Origin: JAJPHF01 sp035293805
GTDB lineage: Bacteria; Chloroflexota; UBA6077; JAJPHF01
NCBI GenBank assembly: GCA_035293805.1
Contig: DATGMD010000053.1
Span: 21,670 to 85,669, forward strand
Direction of reading: 5' to 3'
Length of the DNA: 64,000 bases
Shown here: piece by piece, positions 46,169 to 55,073 of the stretch
How positions within the stretch are numbered: the first letter of the stretch is position 1
Layout of the letters: every line of letters begins with the position of its first letter
Position numbers and translations under genes: made by a program
Notes under the pieces: model-generated
What the model was told of the DNA's origin: nothing
Database searches by the model: none
The model's input: only the letters and a program-made list of their open reading frames with translations

Positions 46169-47895
46169 GCCTGGGCTGGCACGACCTGCGGCGCACGGTA
46201 CGCCGCCGCGGCGCCGACGGGCCGGCGCAAGTCTATCCCTATCTCCTCAAGGACGAGCGGCTGTACCCGCAGCTAGCGCTGGCGATCGACTACTTCGAAT
46301 CGATGGTGGGGCGACCGCGCGCCGAGCTGGACGGTGAGGTGCTGGTCCAGTTCTTCGCCGACCACCGCCTGGCGCGCGCCGTCGTCGCCAGCCTGGCTGG
46401 CCACTACCGCTACCGCCGCCAGGGCTTCGCCGACGCGCTCGACGCGCCGGCGCTCGCGCGCCTGGCGGCGCTCGACCTGCACAGCCCCGCCGACCTGCGG
46501 GCGGCGCTGTACGCCGACGTGAACCGCCACGACGGCGGCTTCGCGGCCGACGCGGCGCGCACGGCCGCCATCGGGCGGCTCGCGGCGCGGGTCGAGCTGG
46601 CACCGGACACCGTGGAGGCGCTGCTAGTGCTCGACGCTGAGGACCGCGCGCCACTCGTGCGCCTGGGCTTGCCCCCCACGCCAGCCGAGGTGGCGGCGAT
46701 CTACAACCACTTGGTGGCCGAGACGGTCCTGCGCGCGGCCGCCCGCGTCGACCTGGAACTGGCGCCCGCGGCACGCGGCCGACAGGACGCCGCGGCGGCC
46801 TTCCTAGACTCGCTCACGGGACACGCGGCACTGGCCGGCTTGCGCCCCGCGGCGGTTGACGCCCCCGGCGCGGCGGCCACGGCCAGCCTGCCCGCCGACG
46901 GCGAGCCGGCTCCCGCCAGGCGGCGCGCCCAGGCCGCGCCGTGCCACATCGCGCTGCTGGGCGAGCAAGATGCACTCGGGTCGTGGACCCGGCACGGACG
47001 TCGCGTCGTGCGCGCCCTGGGCCGGGCGCTGGTCCGCCATCCGGGCGCGGTGCGAGCGGGCAGCGCGCTCGTCGAGGCGCGCGGCGGGCCGTATGCGTGC
47101 AGTCTGAACGCGGAGTTTCTCCGCGCGTTCACGGGGCGGGACGCGGCAGACCAGGGAGCGATGGCCGAGGGCCAGGCGCCGAGAGAGGCCGCCAGCTCGC
47201 CCGAGCTGTGGTGGGACCCGCGGCCGGAGATGGCCGTGCTGCGGCGGCGCGGTGAGGCCGAGGGCTGGTCGCTCCGCAACTGGCCGGCGGCGCTGGTCTA
47301 TCCCGAGGGCGTGCTGTTCCCCGACTTCGCGCTGGCGCGGGGCGCCGTGACCGTCCAGGTCGTCGTCGTCGACACACCGGCGCTCGCGGCCACCGTCGCG
47401 CGGCTGGCGCCGCGCCTGGCCGGGCGCGGCGACGTGCTGCTGGTGGCGCCCGCGCCCATGGCGGCCGCCCTGCCCTCGCTGGGCCTGCCGCTGGTGGAGC
47501 TACCTACCCCCCCAGTCCCCGCTCCCGATGCGGGAAGGGGGGAGGGGCGGCGCAGCCCGCCACCGGCTCCCCCCTTCCCTCGGAGGGAAGGGGGGACGGG
47601 GGGGTCAGGTCCCATCCCCCTCGCGGTCGTCATCGCCGCGGCGCGCGCGTTCGAGCCACGCACGGCGCCGCCGGCGGCCGCACTCGACCGCGTGCTGGCG
47701 GCCGTGCGGGAGGCGGGCTTCCTCCCTGCGGAACGCGCGCTGGCGCTGGCCGGCTGCGTGGAGGAGGCCGAGCTCGCCGGGCGGCTGGCAGCCGCGGGCG
47801 TCGAGGATGTGCGTCTGGTCGCGGACGTCGGACTGCACACCGAGGCGTTCCTGCGCCGCCTACACGGCGCACCGGCCGCTATCGGGACGGGCTGA
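46165..47895 (+). CDS. Bax1/DUF790-family nuclease partner of XPB, with repeat insertion
   Basis: 576 aa, GTG start overlapping the helicase stop (GTGA), with GGAGGTGG upstream. The N-terminal half matches DUF790 (Bax1): YFESMVGRPRAELDGEVLVQ, LAGHYRYRRQ, LRAALYADVN, YNHLVAETVLRAAARV. The nuclease region shows DPRPEMAVLRR and LFPDFALARG, but the strand usually ending in Glu reads VTVQVVVVDTP, with Gln at the position where I expect Glu. Residues about 446-482 come from a palindromic element. Bax1 incises DNA next to XPB-opened bubbles. The pair looks like an archaeal-style NER module. Confidence 0.82.
   Translation: MSLGWHDLRRTVRRRGADGPAQVYPYLLKDERLYPQLALAIDYFESMVGRPRAELDGEVLVQFFADHRLARAVVASLAGHYRYRRQGFADALDAPALARLAALDLHSPADLRAALYADVNRHDGGFAADAARTAAIGRLAARVELAPDTVEALLVLDAEDRAPLVRLGLPPTPAEVAAIYNHLVAETVLRAAARVDLELAPAARGRQDAAAAFLDSLTGHAALAGLRPAAVDAPGAAATASLPADGEPAPARRRAQAAPCHIALLGEQDALGSWTRHGRRVVRALGRALVRHPGAVRAGSALVEARGGPYACSLNAEFLRAFTGRDAADQGAMAEGQAPREAASSPELWWDPRPEMAVLRRRGEAEGWSLRNWPAALVYPEGVLFPDFALARGAVTVQVVVVDTPALAATVARLAPRLAGRGDVLLVAPAPMAAALPSLGLPLVELPTPPVPAPDAGRGEGRRSPPPAPPFPRREGGTGGSGPIPLAVVIAAARAFEPRTAPPAAALDRVLAAVREAGFLPAERALALAGCVEEAELAGRLAAAGVEDVRLVADVGLHTEAFLRRLHGAPAAIGTG
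47501..47610. repeat. Palindromic mini-element inside bax1
   Basis: Imperfect terminal inverted repeats ACCTACCCCCCCAGTCCC (left) and GGGACGGGGGGGTCAGGT (right) surround hairpins CCCCCCTTCCCTC-GGAGGGAAGGGGGG. Same family as the element at 13806 in mutS; also translated in frame. Confidence 0.7.
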
Positions 47896-48102
47896 GCTGG
47901 ATCGTCCAGCGCTAACTGACCGGCGCGCGACAGTGCGACGACTGGAAGCCGCCGGGCACGCGCGCGAGTACCAGTCCGCGATCCCCACGCGCGCCGTGTC
48001 CTGCGCGCCGAGCCCCACCGCCCGCCCGACGCCGAGCGCCAGCGCCGCCCTCGGCCGACCGCTCGCCCGACCGCCCGCCGCCCTAAGCTGCCGGCCCAGT
48101 TT

Positions 48103-48137
48103 GGTGTGTAGGTTTGGCGAAGCCAAAGCTACGCACC
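48103..48137. terminator. Two-tier hairpin downstream of the XPB-Bax1 operon
   Basis: Outer stem GGTGTGTAG/CTACGCACC (one G-T pair), inner stem TTTGGC-GAA-GCCAAA. Less GC-rich than its surroundings; terminator or regulatory RNA structure. Confidence 0.5.
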
Positions 48138-48240
48138 ATCCCTGGCCGAGTACTTAGCGCGCCCACGCCCCGCCAGGCGGCCGGCGCGCGTGGCCGGCTC
48201 GCCTCCCGCGGCTGCCGTCGCCAGAGCGCATCCCCAGGAT

Positions 48241-48249
48241 TGATATAAT
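48241..48249 (+). promoter_or_regulatory. Extended consensus -10 for aldehyde dehydrogenase
   Basis: TGATATAAT: TG-N-TATAAT with a perfect hexamer. Predicted start near 48256, leader about 165 bases. Confidence 0.6.
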
Positions 48250-48419
48250 CGCCATAGGTCCTTGCACCTCTGAGCCTGTTGGGCCCCTGCCCGGCCCGCG
48301 GCGGCGCGCCGCGCGGCATGTGCGCGCGACCCGTGAGCGCTGGCCTACCCCCAGAGCACGACGCAAGGCCCCACATGCAGCATAGCGGCGACCATCGCCG
48401 TGGGAGAGAGGGTGACACG

Positions 48420-49883
48420 ATGGCGAAGATGATTGTCGGCGGCGAGCCCACCGCCGCGCGCAGCGGCGCGGTGATGGAGATCCACAACCCCGCGACCGGC
48501 GAGGTGGTGGACACCGTGCCCAAGGCGGACGCCGAGGACGTGCGCCGCGCCGTCGAGATCGCCCACGAGGCCTTCCGCGGCTGGGCGGCCACGCCGGCCA
48601 CCAAGCGTGCCGAGACGCTGTTCAAGGCCGCCGAGCTCGTCAAAGAGCACATGAAGGAGATCGCCGAGATCGAGACCAAGGAGCAGGGCAAGACACTCCG
48701 CGAGTCGCAGATCGAGGTGAACCGCTTCGCCGAGAACCTGGAGTTCTACGCCGGCCTGTCGAACAAGGTCCGCGGCGAGTACGTGCCGCTGGCCGAGAAG
48801 GACAAGTACGGGCTGGTGGTGAAGCAGCCGGTTGGCGTCTGCGCGGCCATCGTGCCCTGGAACTTCCCCGTCTCGCTGATGGGCAACAAGATCGCCCCCG
48901 CGCTGGTCACGGGCAACACGGTGGTCGTGAAGCCGGCCAGCACGACGCCGCTCGCGGCGATCCGCCTCGTCGAGCTGTTCCACGAGGCCGGCGTGCCGGC
49001 GGGCGTGCTAAACATCATCACCGGGCCTGGCGGCGTGGCCGGCGAGGAGCTGCTGGTCAACCCGCTGGTGCGCAAGATCGCCTTCACCGGCGAGACGGGC
49101 ACCGGTAAGCACGTCATGGAGGTCGCCGCGCAGGAGATCAAGCGGGTGACGCTGGAGCTGGGCGGCAGCGACCCGATGATCGTCTGCGACGACGCGGACC
49201 TGGACGCGGCCGCCAGCGCGGCGTCGGTGGGCCGCTTCTTCAACTGCGGTCAGGCCTGCCTCGCGGTTAAGCGGCTCTACCTGTTCGAGAGCATCGCCGA
49301 CACGTTCCTCGAGAAGTTCCTGCCCAAGGTCCAGCGCCTGCGCGTGGGCAACGGCTTGCAGCAAGGCGTCACCACCGGGCCGCTGCACACCGCGAAGCAG
49401 CGCCAGGAAGTCGAGGAGATGGTGCAGGAGGCCGTCCAGCGCGGCGCGAAGGTGCTCGTCGGCGGCAAGCGGCCGGAGGGCGAGGAGTACGCGCACGGCA
49501 ACTTCTACCAGCCGACCGTGCTGGAGAACGTGCCCACCGACACGCGGATCGTCCAGGAGGAGTGCTTCGGCCCGGCGCTGCCCGTCTTCCGCGTGAAGGA
49601 CCTGGACGACGCCATCGCGCAGGCCAACAACTCGAAGTACGGGCTGGGCTCGTCGATCTGGACGACGAACCTGGCGAAGGCGCAGGAGGCGGCCGAGCGC
49701 ATCGAGGCCGGCTACACCTGGGTGAACAACCTGCACGTGGCCTACGACGAGCTACCGTTCGGCGGCTTCAAGCAGAGCGGCTACGGCAAGGAGCACGGCG
49801 TCGAGGCGCTTGACTACTACCTGGAGAGCAAGTCGATCGTCATCGCCAGCCCCCAGCCCAGCGCCGCGAAGAAGGCCAGCTAG
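48420..49883 (+). CDS. NAD(P)-dependent aldehyde dehydrogenase
   Basis: 487 aa ALDH from the ATG at 48420 (GAGGGTGA upstream; 48279 alternative rejected). VVPWNFP-type site as IVPWNFPVSLMGNKIAPAL, KPASTTPLAA, FTGETGTGKHVM (cofactor), general base Glu in LELGGSDPMIV, catalytic Cys at residue 280 in NCGQACLAV, and FGPALPVFRV, WVNNLHVAYDELPFGGFKQSG at the end. Closest to succinate-semialdehyde/benzaldehyde-type ALDHs; substrate uncertain. Confidence 0.93.
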   Translation: MAKMIVGGEPTAARSGAVMEIHNPATGEVVDTVPKADAEDVRRAVEIAHEAFRGWAATPATKRAETLFKAAELVKEHMKEIAEIETKEQGKTLRESQIEVNRFAENLEFYAGLSNKVRGEYVPLAEKDKYGLVVKQPVGVCAAIVPWNFPVSLMGNKIAPALVTGNTVVVKPASTTPLAAIRLVELFHEAGVPAGVLNIITGPGGVAGEELLVNPLVRKIAFTGETGTGKHVMEVAAQEIKRVTLELGGSDPMIVCDDADLDAAASAASVGRFFNCGQACLAVKRLYLFESIADTFLEKFLPKVQRLRVGNGLQQGVTTGPLHTAKQRQEVEEMVQEAVQRGAKVLVGGKRPEGEEYAHGNFYQPTVLENVPTDTRIVQEECFGPALPVFRVKDLDDAIAQANNSKYGLGSSIWTTNLAKAQEAAERIEAGYTWVNNLHVAYDELPFGGFKQSGYGKEHGVEALDYYLESKSIVIASPQPSAAKKAS

Positions 49884-49905
49884 CACCACCGACCCACCCG
49901 CGCAT

Positions 49906-49938
49906 AGAGGGAGGGAGCGCCAATCGCTCCCTCCCTCT
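49906..49938. terminator. 14-bp hairpin terminator
   Basis: AGAGGGAGGGAGCG-CCAAT-CGCTCCCTCCCTCT, perfect stem 23 bases after the aldehyde dehydrogenase stop and before a convergent gene. Confidence 0.75.
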
Positions 49939-49981
49939 GCGTTATACAGGTGGCCGGTCGCGCGAGAGTTAGCGATCTGCT

Positions 49982-50890
49982 TTACTCGCCTGGCGAATGC
50001 TCGCGGAGGCGGGCGTAGAAGTCGACCGGGTTCGCGCGGGCGGGCAGGCCCGCGACTTGGCCGTCACCCAGCTCGATTATCAGCCAGTCGCCCGCCGTGG
50101 TGCGCGCCACGTCCATCGTGAAGAAGCGACTCTGCACGCGGGTTGCCAGCGCGCCAAACCGCTCCAGGGGCGGTGGGCCGACATCGTACTCACCAACCTC
50201 CCAATATGGCGTGCAGGACAGCAACGCCCCGTTCAGGAAGAACAAGCGGTATTCCTGCACCAACGGCATGCCACTCGCGGGATGCGCGGTGAGTGGCTGG
50301 AACTCCACGTACTCGCGAAAGACTAGCCCGCCCTCCAGGTCGTCCCCTTGTAGCTCGACAAAGCGGCGCACGACTCGCTCAACGGCCGGGCGGTCGGCGG
50401 CTGATGGGATAAAGCACGCCTCGGCCCACTCGTGCTTGCGCGACTTGACGAAGTCCTTGAGGATCAACGCCGCATCGCCAAACGGCGCAAGCTGCTCCAT
50501 TATGCGATCCATAGAGACTTCGCTACCGGTATCGGTCCATACGGACCGGGGCGTCTCTCCTTGGAACAGCGGATACCACGCGGGCAGATAGTGGCAGTGC
50601 CGGTAAGCCGTCGGATCGTTGATTAGCCGCACGCCGCGAGCGAGCAGGGCATCATAGAGCCGAGTGTAATCGGCTGGCCGCATCATCCAGCCACGGTACA
50701 CGGCCGTGTAGGTTAGCGGCTGCGCGGGGACCCGACGCACTGCCCGGTCAGGGTCGCCGCCGTCGACCAGCGCCTCGTAATCGACGAGCAAGATGTCGAG
50801 GCCGGCCGCCCGGGCGGCGGTGGCCTCGTCAGCATACGCTGAGTCTACGGTCCGGCCGACCAACGGGTCAGCACAGAAGACGGCGAACAT
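49982..50890 (-). CDS. ATP-grasp domain protein (R2K-type)
   Basis: 302 aa. Has an ATP-grasp C-terminal half: ALILKDFVKSRKHEWAEACF, FREYVEFQPL, EYRLFFLNGALL and WLIIELGDGQVAGLP. The N-terminal half shows VYRGWMMRPADYTRLYDALL. ATP-grasp ligases of this kind couple amino or carboxylate groups, or modify proteins; the substrate is unknown. ATG with GTGGAGCG upstream. It lies 38 bases downstream of the solute-binding gene on the same strand, so possibly co-transcribed. GC content is lower than that of the neighbours. Confidence 0.78.
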   Translation of the reverse strand: MFAVFCADPLVGRTVDSAYADEATAARAAGLDILLVDYEALVDGGDPDRAVRRVPAQPLTYTAVYRGWMMRPADYTRLYDALLARGVRLINDPTAYRHCHYLPAWYPLFQGETPRSVWTDTGSEVSMDRIMEQLAPFGDAALILKDFVKSRKHEWAEACFIPSAADRPAVERVVRRFVELQGDDLEGGLVFREYVEFQPLTAHPASGMPLVQEYRLFFLNGALLSCTPYWEVGEYDVGPPPLERFGALATRVQSRFFTMDVARTTAGDWLIIELGDGQVAGLPARANPVDFYARLREHSPGE

Positions 50891-50928
50891 GCGAAATCAC
50901 GCTCCACTCGCGCGCCTGGTGGGGTGCG

Positions 50929-52038
50929 CTACCGTCGGTAGGGGCCGAGCTGGGCGACGGCGGCGCGGCTGTAACTGTCGTCCACGATGCGGTCGGCGGT
51001 GAGCGGCGGGCTGAAGGTGAGAATGCCGGCGTCGAAGAAGACGCGCTGCATGTCGAGCAGCGTATCGATGTCGGGCTTCATGTCGGGGTCGAAGCCGTAG
51101 GCGTCGATGTTGCGCAGCGTCTCGATCGGCAGGTTCGTGTACTTCGCGAAGATCTGCAGGTGCTCGTCGGCGAAGTAGCCGTCCCCCTGCAAGTCCCGCG
51201 CGCCGCGCACCAGGGCCGTGAAGAAGCGCCGCGCGGTCGCGTCCCGCTCGCCGCGGAACGCCGGCCCGTAGACCATGCCGACGGCCGATGCGCCCGGGCG
51301 GATCGGGCCGCCGAAGTAGGCAGCGGTGCCGTCCTTCGTGATCTCCGTCGTGAACGGCGCGGGCGGGAAGGCCGCGTCGACCGCGCTCGCCTTGAAGGCC
51401 GTCACCATGTCCGGGAATGGCATGTTGACGACGTCCACATCGCGCAGCCCCAGCCCTCCCTCGCCGAGCTTGTTCGCCACCCAGTACGAGCCGGTGCTGC
51501 CGAGCCCGCCCGCCACGGCGATCTTCCGGCCCCGCAGATCGGCAATGCTCTGCACCTGGCGGCTGTCGAGCAGGTCCTGGCGTACCATCAGCGCCGAGGG
51601 ATAGCCGGACTGCGGCTGGGCGCCCATCGACCCGACGACGCGCAGGTCGAGCCCGCGGTCGATGGCGTTGAAAGTGGCCGCCGCGAAGCCGCCCACCACC
51701 GCGTCGAGCTGGCCCTGCGCGGTCAGCGCCATCGCGTCCTGCCCGGCCGTTACCTGCTCGAGCTGGGTCTTGACGCCTTGCTCTTGCACATAGCCCTTCT
51801 CGATGGCCACGTAGAGCGGCGCAAACAGCGTTGAGGGCACGTGCGCGACACGCACCGTCTCGACGGCGGCCGCGCCAGCCGACGGCGAGCCGCCTGGCTG
51901 GCTGCCCCCGGAGTTGGGGGGCTGGGCCGCCGGCGCGGTCCCGGCCGGGCTGGGCGCGCCAGCGGGCCGGCTGGGCGTGGGCTGCGCGGCCGTGCTGCAG
52001 CCAGCCAGCAGCAGCGCGACGAGGATGAGATAGCGCAT
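50929..52038 (-). CDS. ABC transporter substrate-binding lipoprotein, NMT1/SsuA-like
   Basis: 369 aa with classic lipoprotein signal (LILVALLLAGCS), Ala/Pro/Ser-rich linker and binding domain (RVAHVPSTLFAPLYVAIEKG; DLRGRKIAVAGGLGSTGSYW; LRNIDAYGFDPDMKPDIDTL). ATG preceded by GAGAGGAGCG. Part of a run of minus-strand genes with an MDR dehydrogenase, VUT transporter and a second binding protein; no permease or ATPase seen. Confidence 0.86.
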   Translation of the reverse strand: MRYLILVALLLAGCSTAAQPTPSRPAGAPSPAGTAPAAQPPNSGGSQPGGSPSAGAAAVETVRVAHVPSTLFAPLYVAIEKGYVQEQGVKTQLEQVTAGQDAMALTAQGQLDAVVGGFAAATFNAIDRGLDLRVVGSMGAQPQSGYPSALMVRQDLLDSRQVQSIADLRGRKIAVAGGLGSTGSYWVANKLGEGGLGLRDVDVVNMPFPDMVTAFKASAVDAAFPPAPFTTEITKDGTAAYFGGPIRPGASAVGMVYGPAFRGERDATARRFFTALVRGARDLQGDGYFADEHLQIFAKYTNLPIETLRNIDAYGFDPDMKPDIDTLLDMQRVFFDAGILTFSPPLTADRIVDDSYSRAAVAQLGPYRR

Positions 52039-52109
52039 GGTCGCTCCTCTCGGCGGTGAGCGGCGCCCGCGCGCGGCGTGGCACGCGGACGAGAATGTAC
52101 GTCAGACGA

Positions 52110-53081
52110 TCAGGGCCGCACGAGCACCTTCAGCATGCCCGGCTCCGCGGCCCGCGCGAATGCAGCCACACCGTCAGCCAGCGGGTACTCGGCCGTCACG
52201 AGCGGCTGGACGGTCACGCGCCCCTCGGCCAGCGCGCGCAGCGCCGGCGCGAACGGCCCGCAGCGCGAGCCGACGACGGTGATCTCGTCGATCACCAGCG
52301 GCGCGAGGTTCAGCGGCGGCTCGCCCGGCCGCGTGGCGACCGTGCTCTTGAGCACGAGCGTGCCCCGCGGGCGCACGAGCGCCATCGCCTCGGCGAAGCC
52401 TGCCGCCCGGCCGGTGCAGTCCACGACCACGTCGGCGCGCGCATCGGGCGGCGCCGCCAGCGCGGCGATGCTCGCCGCGGCCAGCAGTGCGCGCTTCTCA
52501 GCGTGGTGCCCGACGACCGTCAGGTCGCAGCCCGTAGTAGCCAGCACGCGCGCCACGAGCTGCCCAAGCTTGCCGTCGCCCAGCACCAGCACGCGATCGG
52601 TCGGCCGGATGGCCACCTGCTCCAGAATCTCCAGCGCCGCGGCGAGCGGCTCCACGAAGACGGCCGCCTCGTCGGGCACCGCGTCCGGCACCGGGTGCAG
52701 GTTGGCGAGCGGCAGCGCCAGGTAGTCCGCGAAGGCGCCGTCGCGCCCCTGGATGCCGAGGACAGTGCGCGTGGGACAGTGGCGCCCCAGGCCCGCCCGG
52801 CAGGCCGTGCAGGCGCCGCACGCGGCGTTGATCTCGCCCACCACGCGCTGGCCTACCGCCAGCGGGCTGGCTCCGCCCGGCAGTGGCGTGGCAGCTTCGA
52901 CCTCGCCCACGAACTCGTGGCCGAGCGTGCCCTGGAAGCCCATATAGCCGCGCGTCAGCTCGAGGTCGGTGTGACAGACGCCCGCCAGCCGCACGCGCAC
53001 CAGCGCCTCGCCCGGTGGTGGGCTGGGGCGCGGCACGTCGGCCAGCGCGAGGCGAGTGCCGTCGAAGCGGAGCGCGCGCAT
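52110..53081 (-). CDS. Zinc-dependent MDR alcohol dehydrogenase
   Basis: 323 aa. Catalytic zinc ligands C36 (VCHTDLE) and H55/E56 (GHEF); structural zinc Cys at 88, 91, 94 and 102. Cofactor fold VLVLGDGKLGQLVARVL, where the usual GxGxxG is GDGKLG. VDCTGR precedes a catalytic-like region. GAGAGGAG upstream of the ATG. Substrate unknown; could be sorbitol/threonine-dehydrogenase-like. Between a binding-protein gene and the VUT transporter. Confidence 0.9.
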   Translation of the reverse strand: MRALRFDGTRLALADVPRPSPPPGEALVRVRLAGVCHTDLELTRGYMGFQGTLGHEFVGEVEAATPLPGGASPLAVGQRVVGEINAACGACTACRAGLGRHCPTRTVLGIQGRDGAFADYLALPLANLHPVPDAVPDEAAVFVEPLAAALEILEQVAIRPTDRVLVLGDGKLGQLVARVLATTGCDLTVVGHHAEKRALLAAASIAALAAPPDARADVVVDCTGRAAGFAEAMALVRPRGTLVLKSTVATRPGEPPLNLAPLVIDEITVVGSRCGPFAPALRALAEGRVTVQPLVTAEYPLADGVAAFARAAEPGMLKVLVRP

Positions 53082-53225
53082 GCTGTCTCCTCTCAGAGCG
53101 CTACTCGCAGCGTAGGCGCGGCCCGGCGCGCGAGCAAGCGCCGCTGGCCGGCGGCGCGGGCGCGCGCCACGCGACCGAGCGCGCCTCGTTGCGCCCGCAG
53201 GGCGGGCCGAGACGGGCCGCCGCGC

Positions 53226-53903
53226 TCAATCGGCCAGCAGCAGCGGGTTGAATCGCGTGTCGTAGTCGTAGGTGTCCAGGCCCTCGGCGCGCTTGAGGAA
53301 GCCGACGACGCCGTAGGTGAGCGGCGTGACCGCGATCTCGTAGGCGCTCTTGAGCAGCCACTGGGTCAGGATCGCGCTCAGCAGCGCGTCCGCGCCTGGC
53401 ATCACGCCCACGAAGGCGAGCGTGATGAACACCGCCGAGTCGAGGCCCTGGCCGACGAGCGTCGAGCCGATCGTCCGCGTCCACAGCCAGCGGCCCCGTG
53501 TGGCGATCTTCAGGCGGGCGAGCACGTAGGAGTTCGCGAACTCGCCCACCAGGTAGGCGGCAAACGAGGCGGCCAGCAGCCGTGGCGTGAAGCCCAGGAT
53601 GCGGTCGTAGGCCGCCTGGCCGTCCCAGAAGCTGGCCGCCGGCAGCGCGCCGCCCAGCCAGATCGCGACGACCATGAGCAGATTGCACAGGAAGCCGAGC
53701 CAGATCACGCGCCGCGCCTGCCGGTAGCCGTACACCTCGGTCAGCACGTCGCCGAAGATGTACGACAGCGGAAAGATGACCACGCCCGCGGGCACGACCA
53801 GGCCGCCGACCGCGACCAGCTTCACGGCGACGATGTTGGCGGTGAGCAGGGAGGTCACGAACAGCGCCGTGACCACCACGAGCCAGGGCGTCGCTCTCAC
53901 CAT
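53226..53903 (-). CDS. Queuosine precursor transporter (VUT/YhhQ family)
   Basis: 225 aa integral membrane protein, about six helices. Characteristic N-terminal NIVAVKLVAVGGLVVPAGVV, FPLSYIFGDVLTEVYGY and RRVIWLGF, then FAAYLVGEFANSY and QGLDSAVFITLAF, then EIAVTPLTY. This family imports 7-deazaguanine precursors (preQ0/preQ1/queuine) for tRNA queuosine. Twelve bases from the upstream binding protein, so probably co-transcribed with it. Confidence 0.9.
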   Translation of the reverse strand: MVRATPWLVVVTALFVTSLLTANIVAVKLVAVGGLVVPAGVVIFPLSYIFGDVLTEVYGYRQARRVIWLGFLCNLLMVVAIWLGGALPAASFWDGQAAYDRILGFTPRLLAASFAAYLVGEFANSYVLARLKIATRGRWLWTRTIGSTLVGQGLDSAVFITLAFVGVMPGADALLSAILTQWLLKSAYEIAVTPLTYGVVGFLKRAEGLDTYDYDTRFNPLLLAD

Positions 53904-53915
53904 TCGCTCCAGTCC

Positions 53916-55073
53916 CTAGCTGGGTCGCCGCGGCTGCGCGACCGGCTCGTACGGGCCGAGGACGCTGTCCGCGTACTCGGCGAAGCTCAGGTCCAGGCCC
54001 TTGGCCACGTCGATCGGCTGCGGCACGAGCCCCTTCGCGACGAACCAGTCCTGGTACGCCGCGAGCTTCGCGGGATCCATCCGCCCGCTTGGGTCCTGCC
54101 CCGTCGGCGGGATCTTGCGGATCAGGCTCTCGTCCTTGAGCGGCGTGTACTTCTTCAGCACGTCCACGACGATCTGGAAGTCCTTGCGGCCGTCGTAAGC
54201 GTCCCAGTAGTCGCGCACGCCGCGCAGGTAGCCGATCATGAAGTTGCGCGCCGCGTGCGTGTTGCGCGCGAACGCCTCGCTGTACAGGAGGCCCGCCACG
54301 TGCCCGCCCGGGTCCACGTCGTCGGTGTACACCACCTTCTTGATGAGGCCGAGCTGCTCTTGCTGCGTGGCCCACGGCTCGTTGTCGAGCCCCGCGTCGA
54401 TCCCTTTGTTCGCAAAGGCGACCGCCATGTCGGGGAACGGCAGCGCCACCATCTCGACGTCGCTCGGCTGCAGGCCGCCCCGCTTGAGCATCTGCTCCAG
54501 ATAGTACTCGGTCAGGGTGCCGGCCTGCTGCACGGCGACCTTCTTGCCGCGCAGGTCCTGGTAGCCGGCCCAGGGATGCTGGTCGAGAATGTCCGTCCGC
54601 ACGGCCAGGCTGGGCGTGCTGCGGCCCGGCAGGTTGCTGCCGTGGTCGGCCACCATGCGGATGCCGACGCCGCGCGCGACCGCGTTGTAGAAGCTGGGCG
54701 CAATCGCGCCGAAGCCCACGTCCAGCTGACCGCTGCTGAGCAGCGTGACGACGTCGTTGGTGCCGGGCAGGTTGACCAGCTCGACGTCGATCCCCAGGTC
54801 GCTGAGGTAGCCCTGGTCGATGGCGAGGTAGGTGGGAGCCTGCGCGGCCAAGCCGATGCTGACCACGCGCACGGTCTGACGCGGGTTGAGCGGCGCGGGC
54901 TGGGCAGCCGTCGGCGCGGGAGCGGCCGGGGCCGCGGCGCCGAGCGCGCTGGTTGGCGCGCTCGGCGCCGACGCGGCCGGGGCGCCTGGTGCGGGCGGCG
55001 TGGCGCGCGGCGCGGCGCAGCCGACCGCCACTACCACGACGCCGACTAGCGCCGCGGCAAGCTGTGACCACAT
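53916..55073 (-). CDS. ABC transporter substrate-binding lipoprotein, NMT1/SsuA-like
   Basis: 385 aa. Lipobox VAVGC after a hydrophobic N-terminus, Ala/Pro linker, then RVVSIGLAAQAPTYLAIDQG, VELVNLPGTNDVVTLLSSG, DLRGKKVAVQQAGTLTEYYL and a C-terminal KGLVPQPIDVAKGLDLSFAE. GGAGGATACG precedes the ATG. Heads the minus-strand group with the VUT transporter. Ligand unknown. Confidence 0.87.
   Translation of the reverse strand: MWSQLAAALVGVVVVAVGCAAPRATPPAPGAPAASAPSAPTSALGAAAPAAPAPTAAQPAPLNPRQTVRVVSIGLAAQAPTYLAIDQGYLSDLGIDVELVNLPGTNDVVTLLSSGQLDVGFGAIAPSFYNAVARGVGIRMVADHGSNLPGRSTPSLAVRTDILDQHPWAGYQDLRGKKVAVQQAGTLTEYYLEQMLKRGGLQPSDVEMVALPFPDMAVAFANKGIDAGLDNEPWATQQEQLGLIKKVVYTDDVDPGGHVAGLLYSEAFARNTHAARNFMIGYLRGVRDYWDAYDGRKDFQIVVDVLKKYTPLKDESLIRKIPPTGQDPSGRMDPAKLAAYQDWFVAKGLVPQPIDVAKGLDLSFAEYADSVLGPYEPVAQPRRPS

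Larger units (their letters stand above)
47896..48419. other. Intergenic region before the aldehyde dehydrogenase
   Basis: 524 bases. Holds the hairpin at 48103-48137 and the promoter at 48241-48249; the leader between the promoter and the ATG at 48420 is about 165 bases with no recognised riboswitch. Confidence 0.5.

Noticed and set aside
52056..55049. 997-aa + strand open frame
   Set aside because: Antisense to four well-supported genes (binding proteins, MDR, VUT); composition (Arg/Ala/His) is typical of a GC-rich shadow frame.
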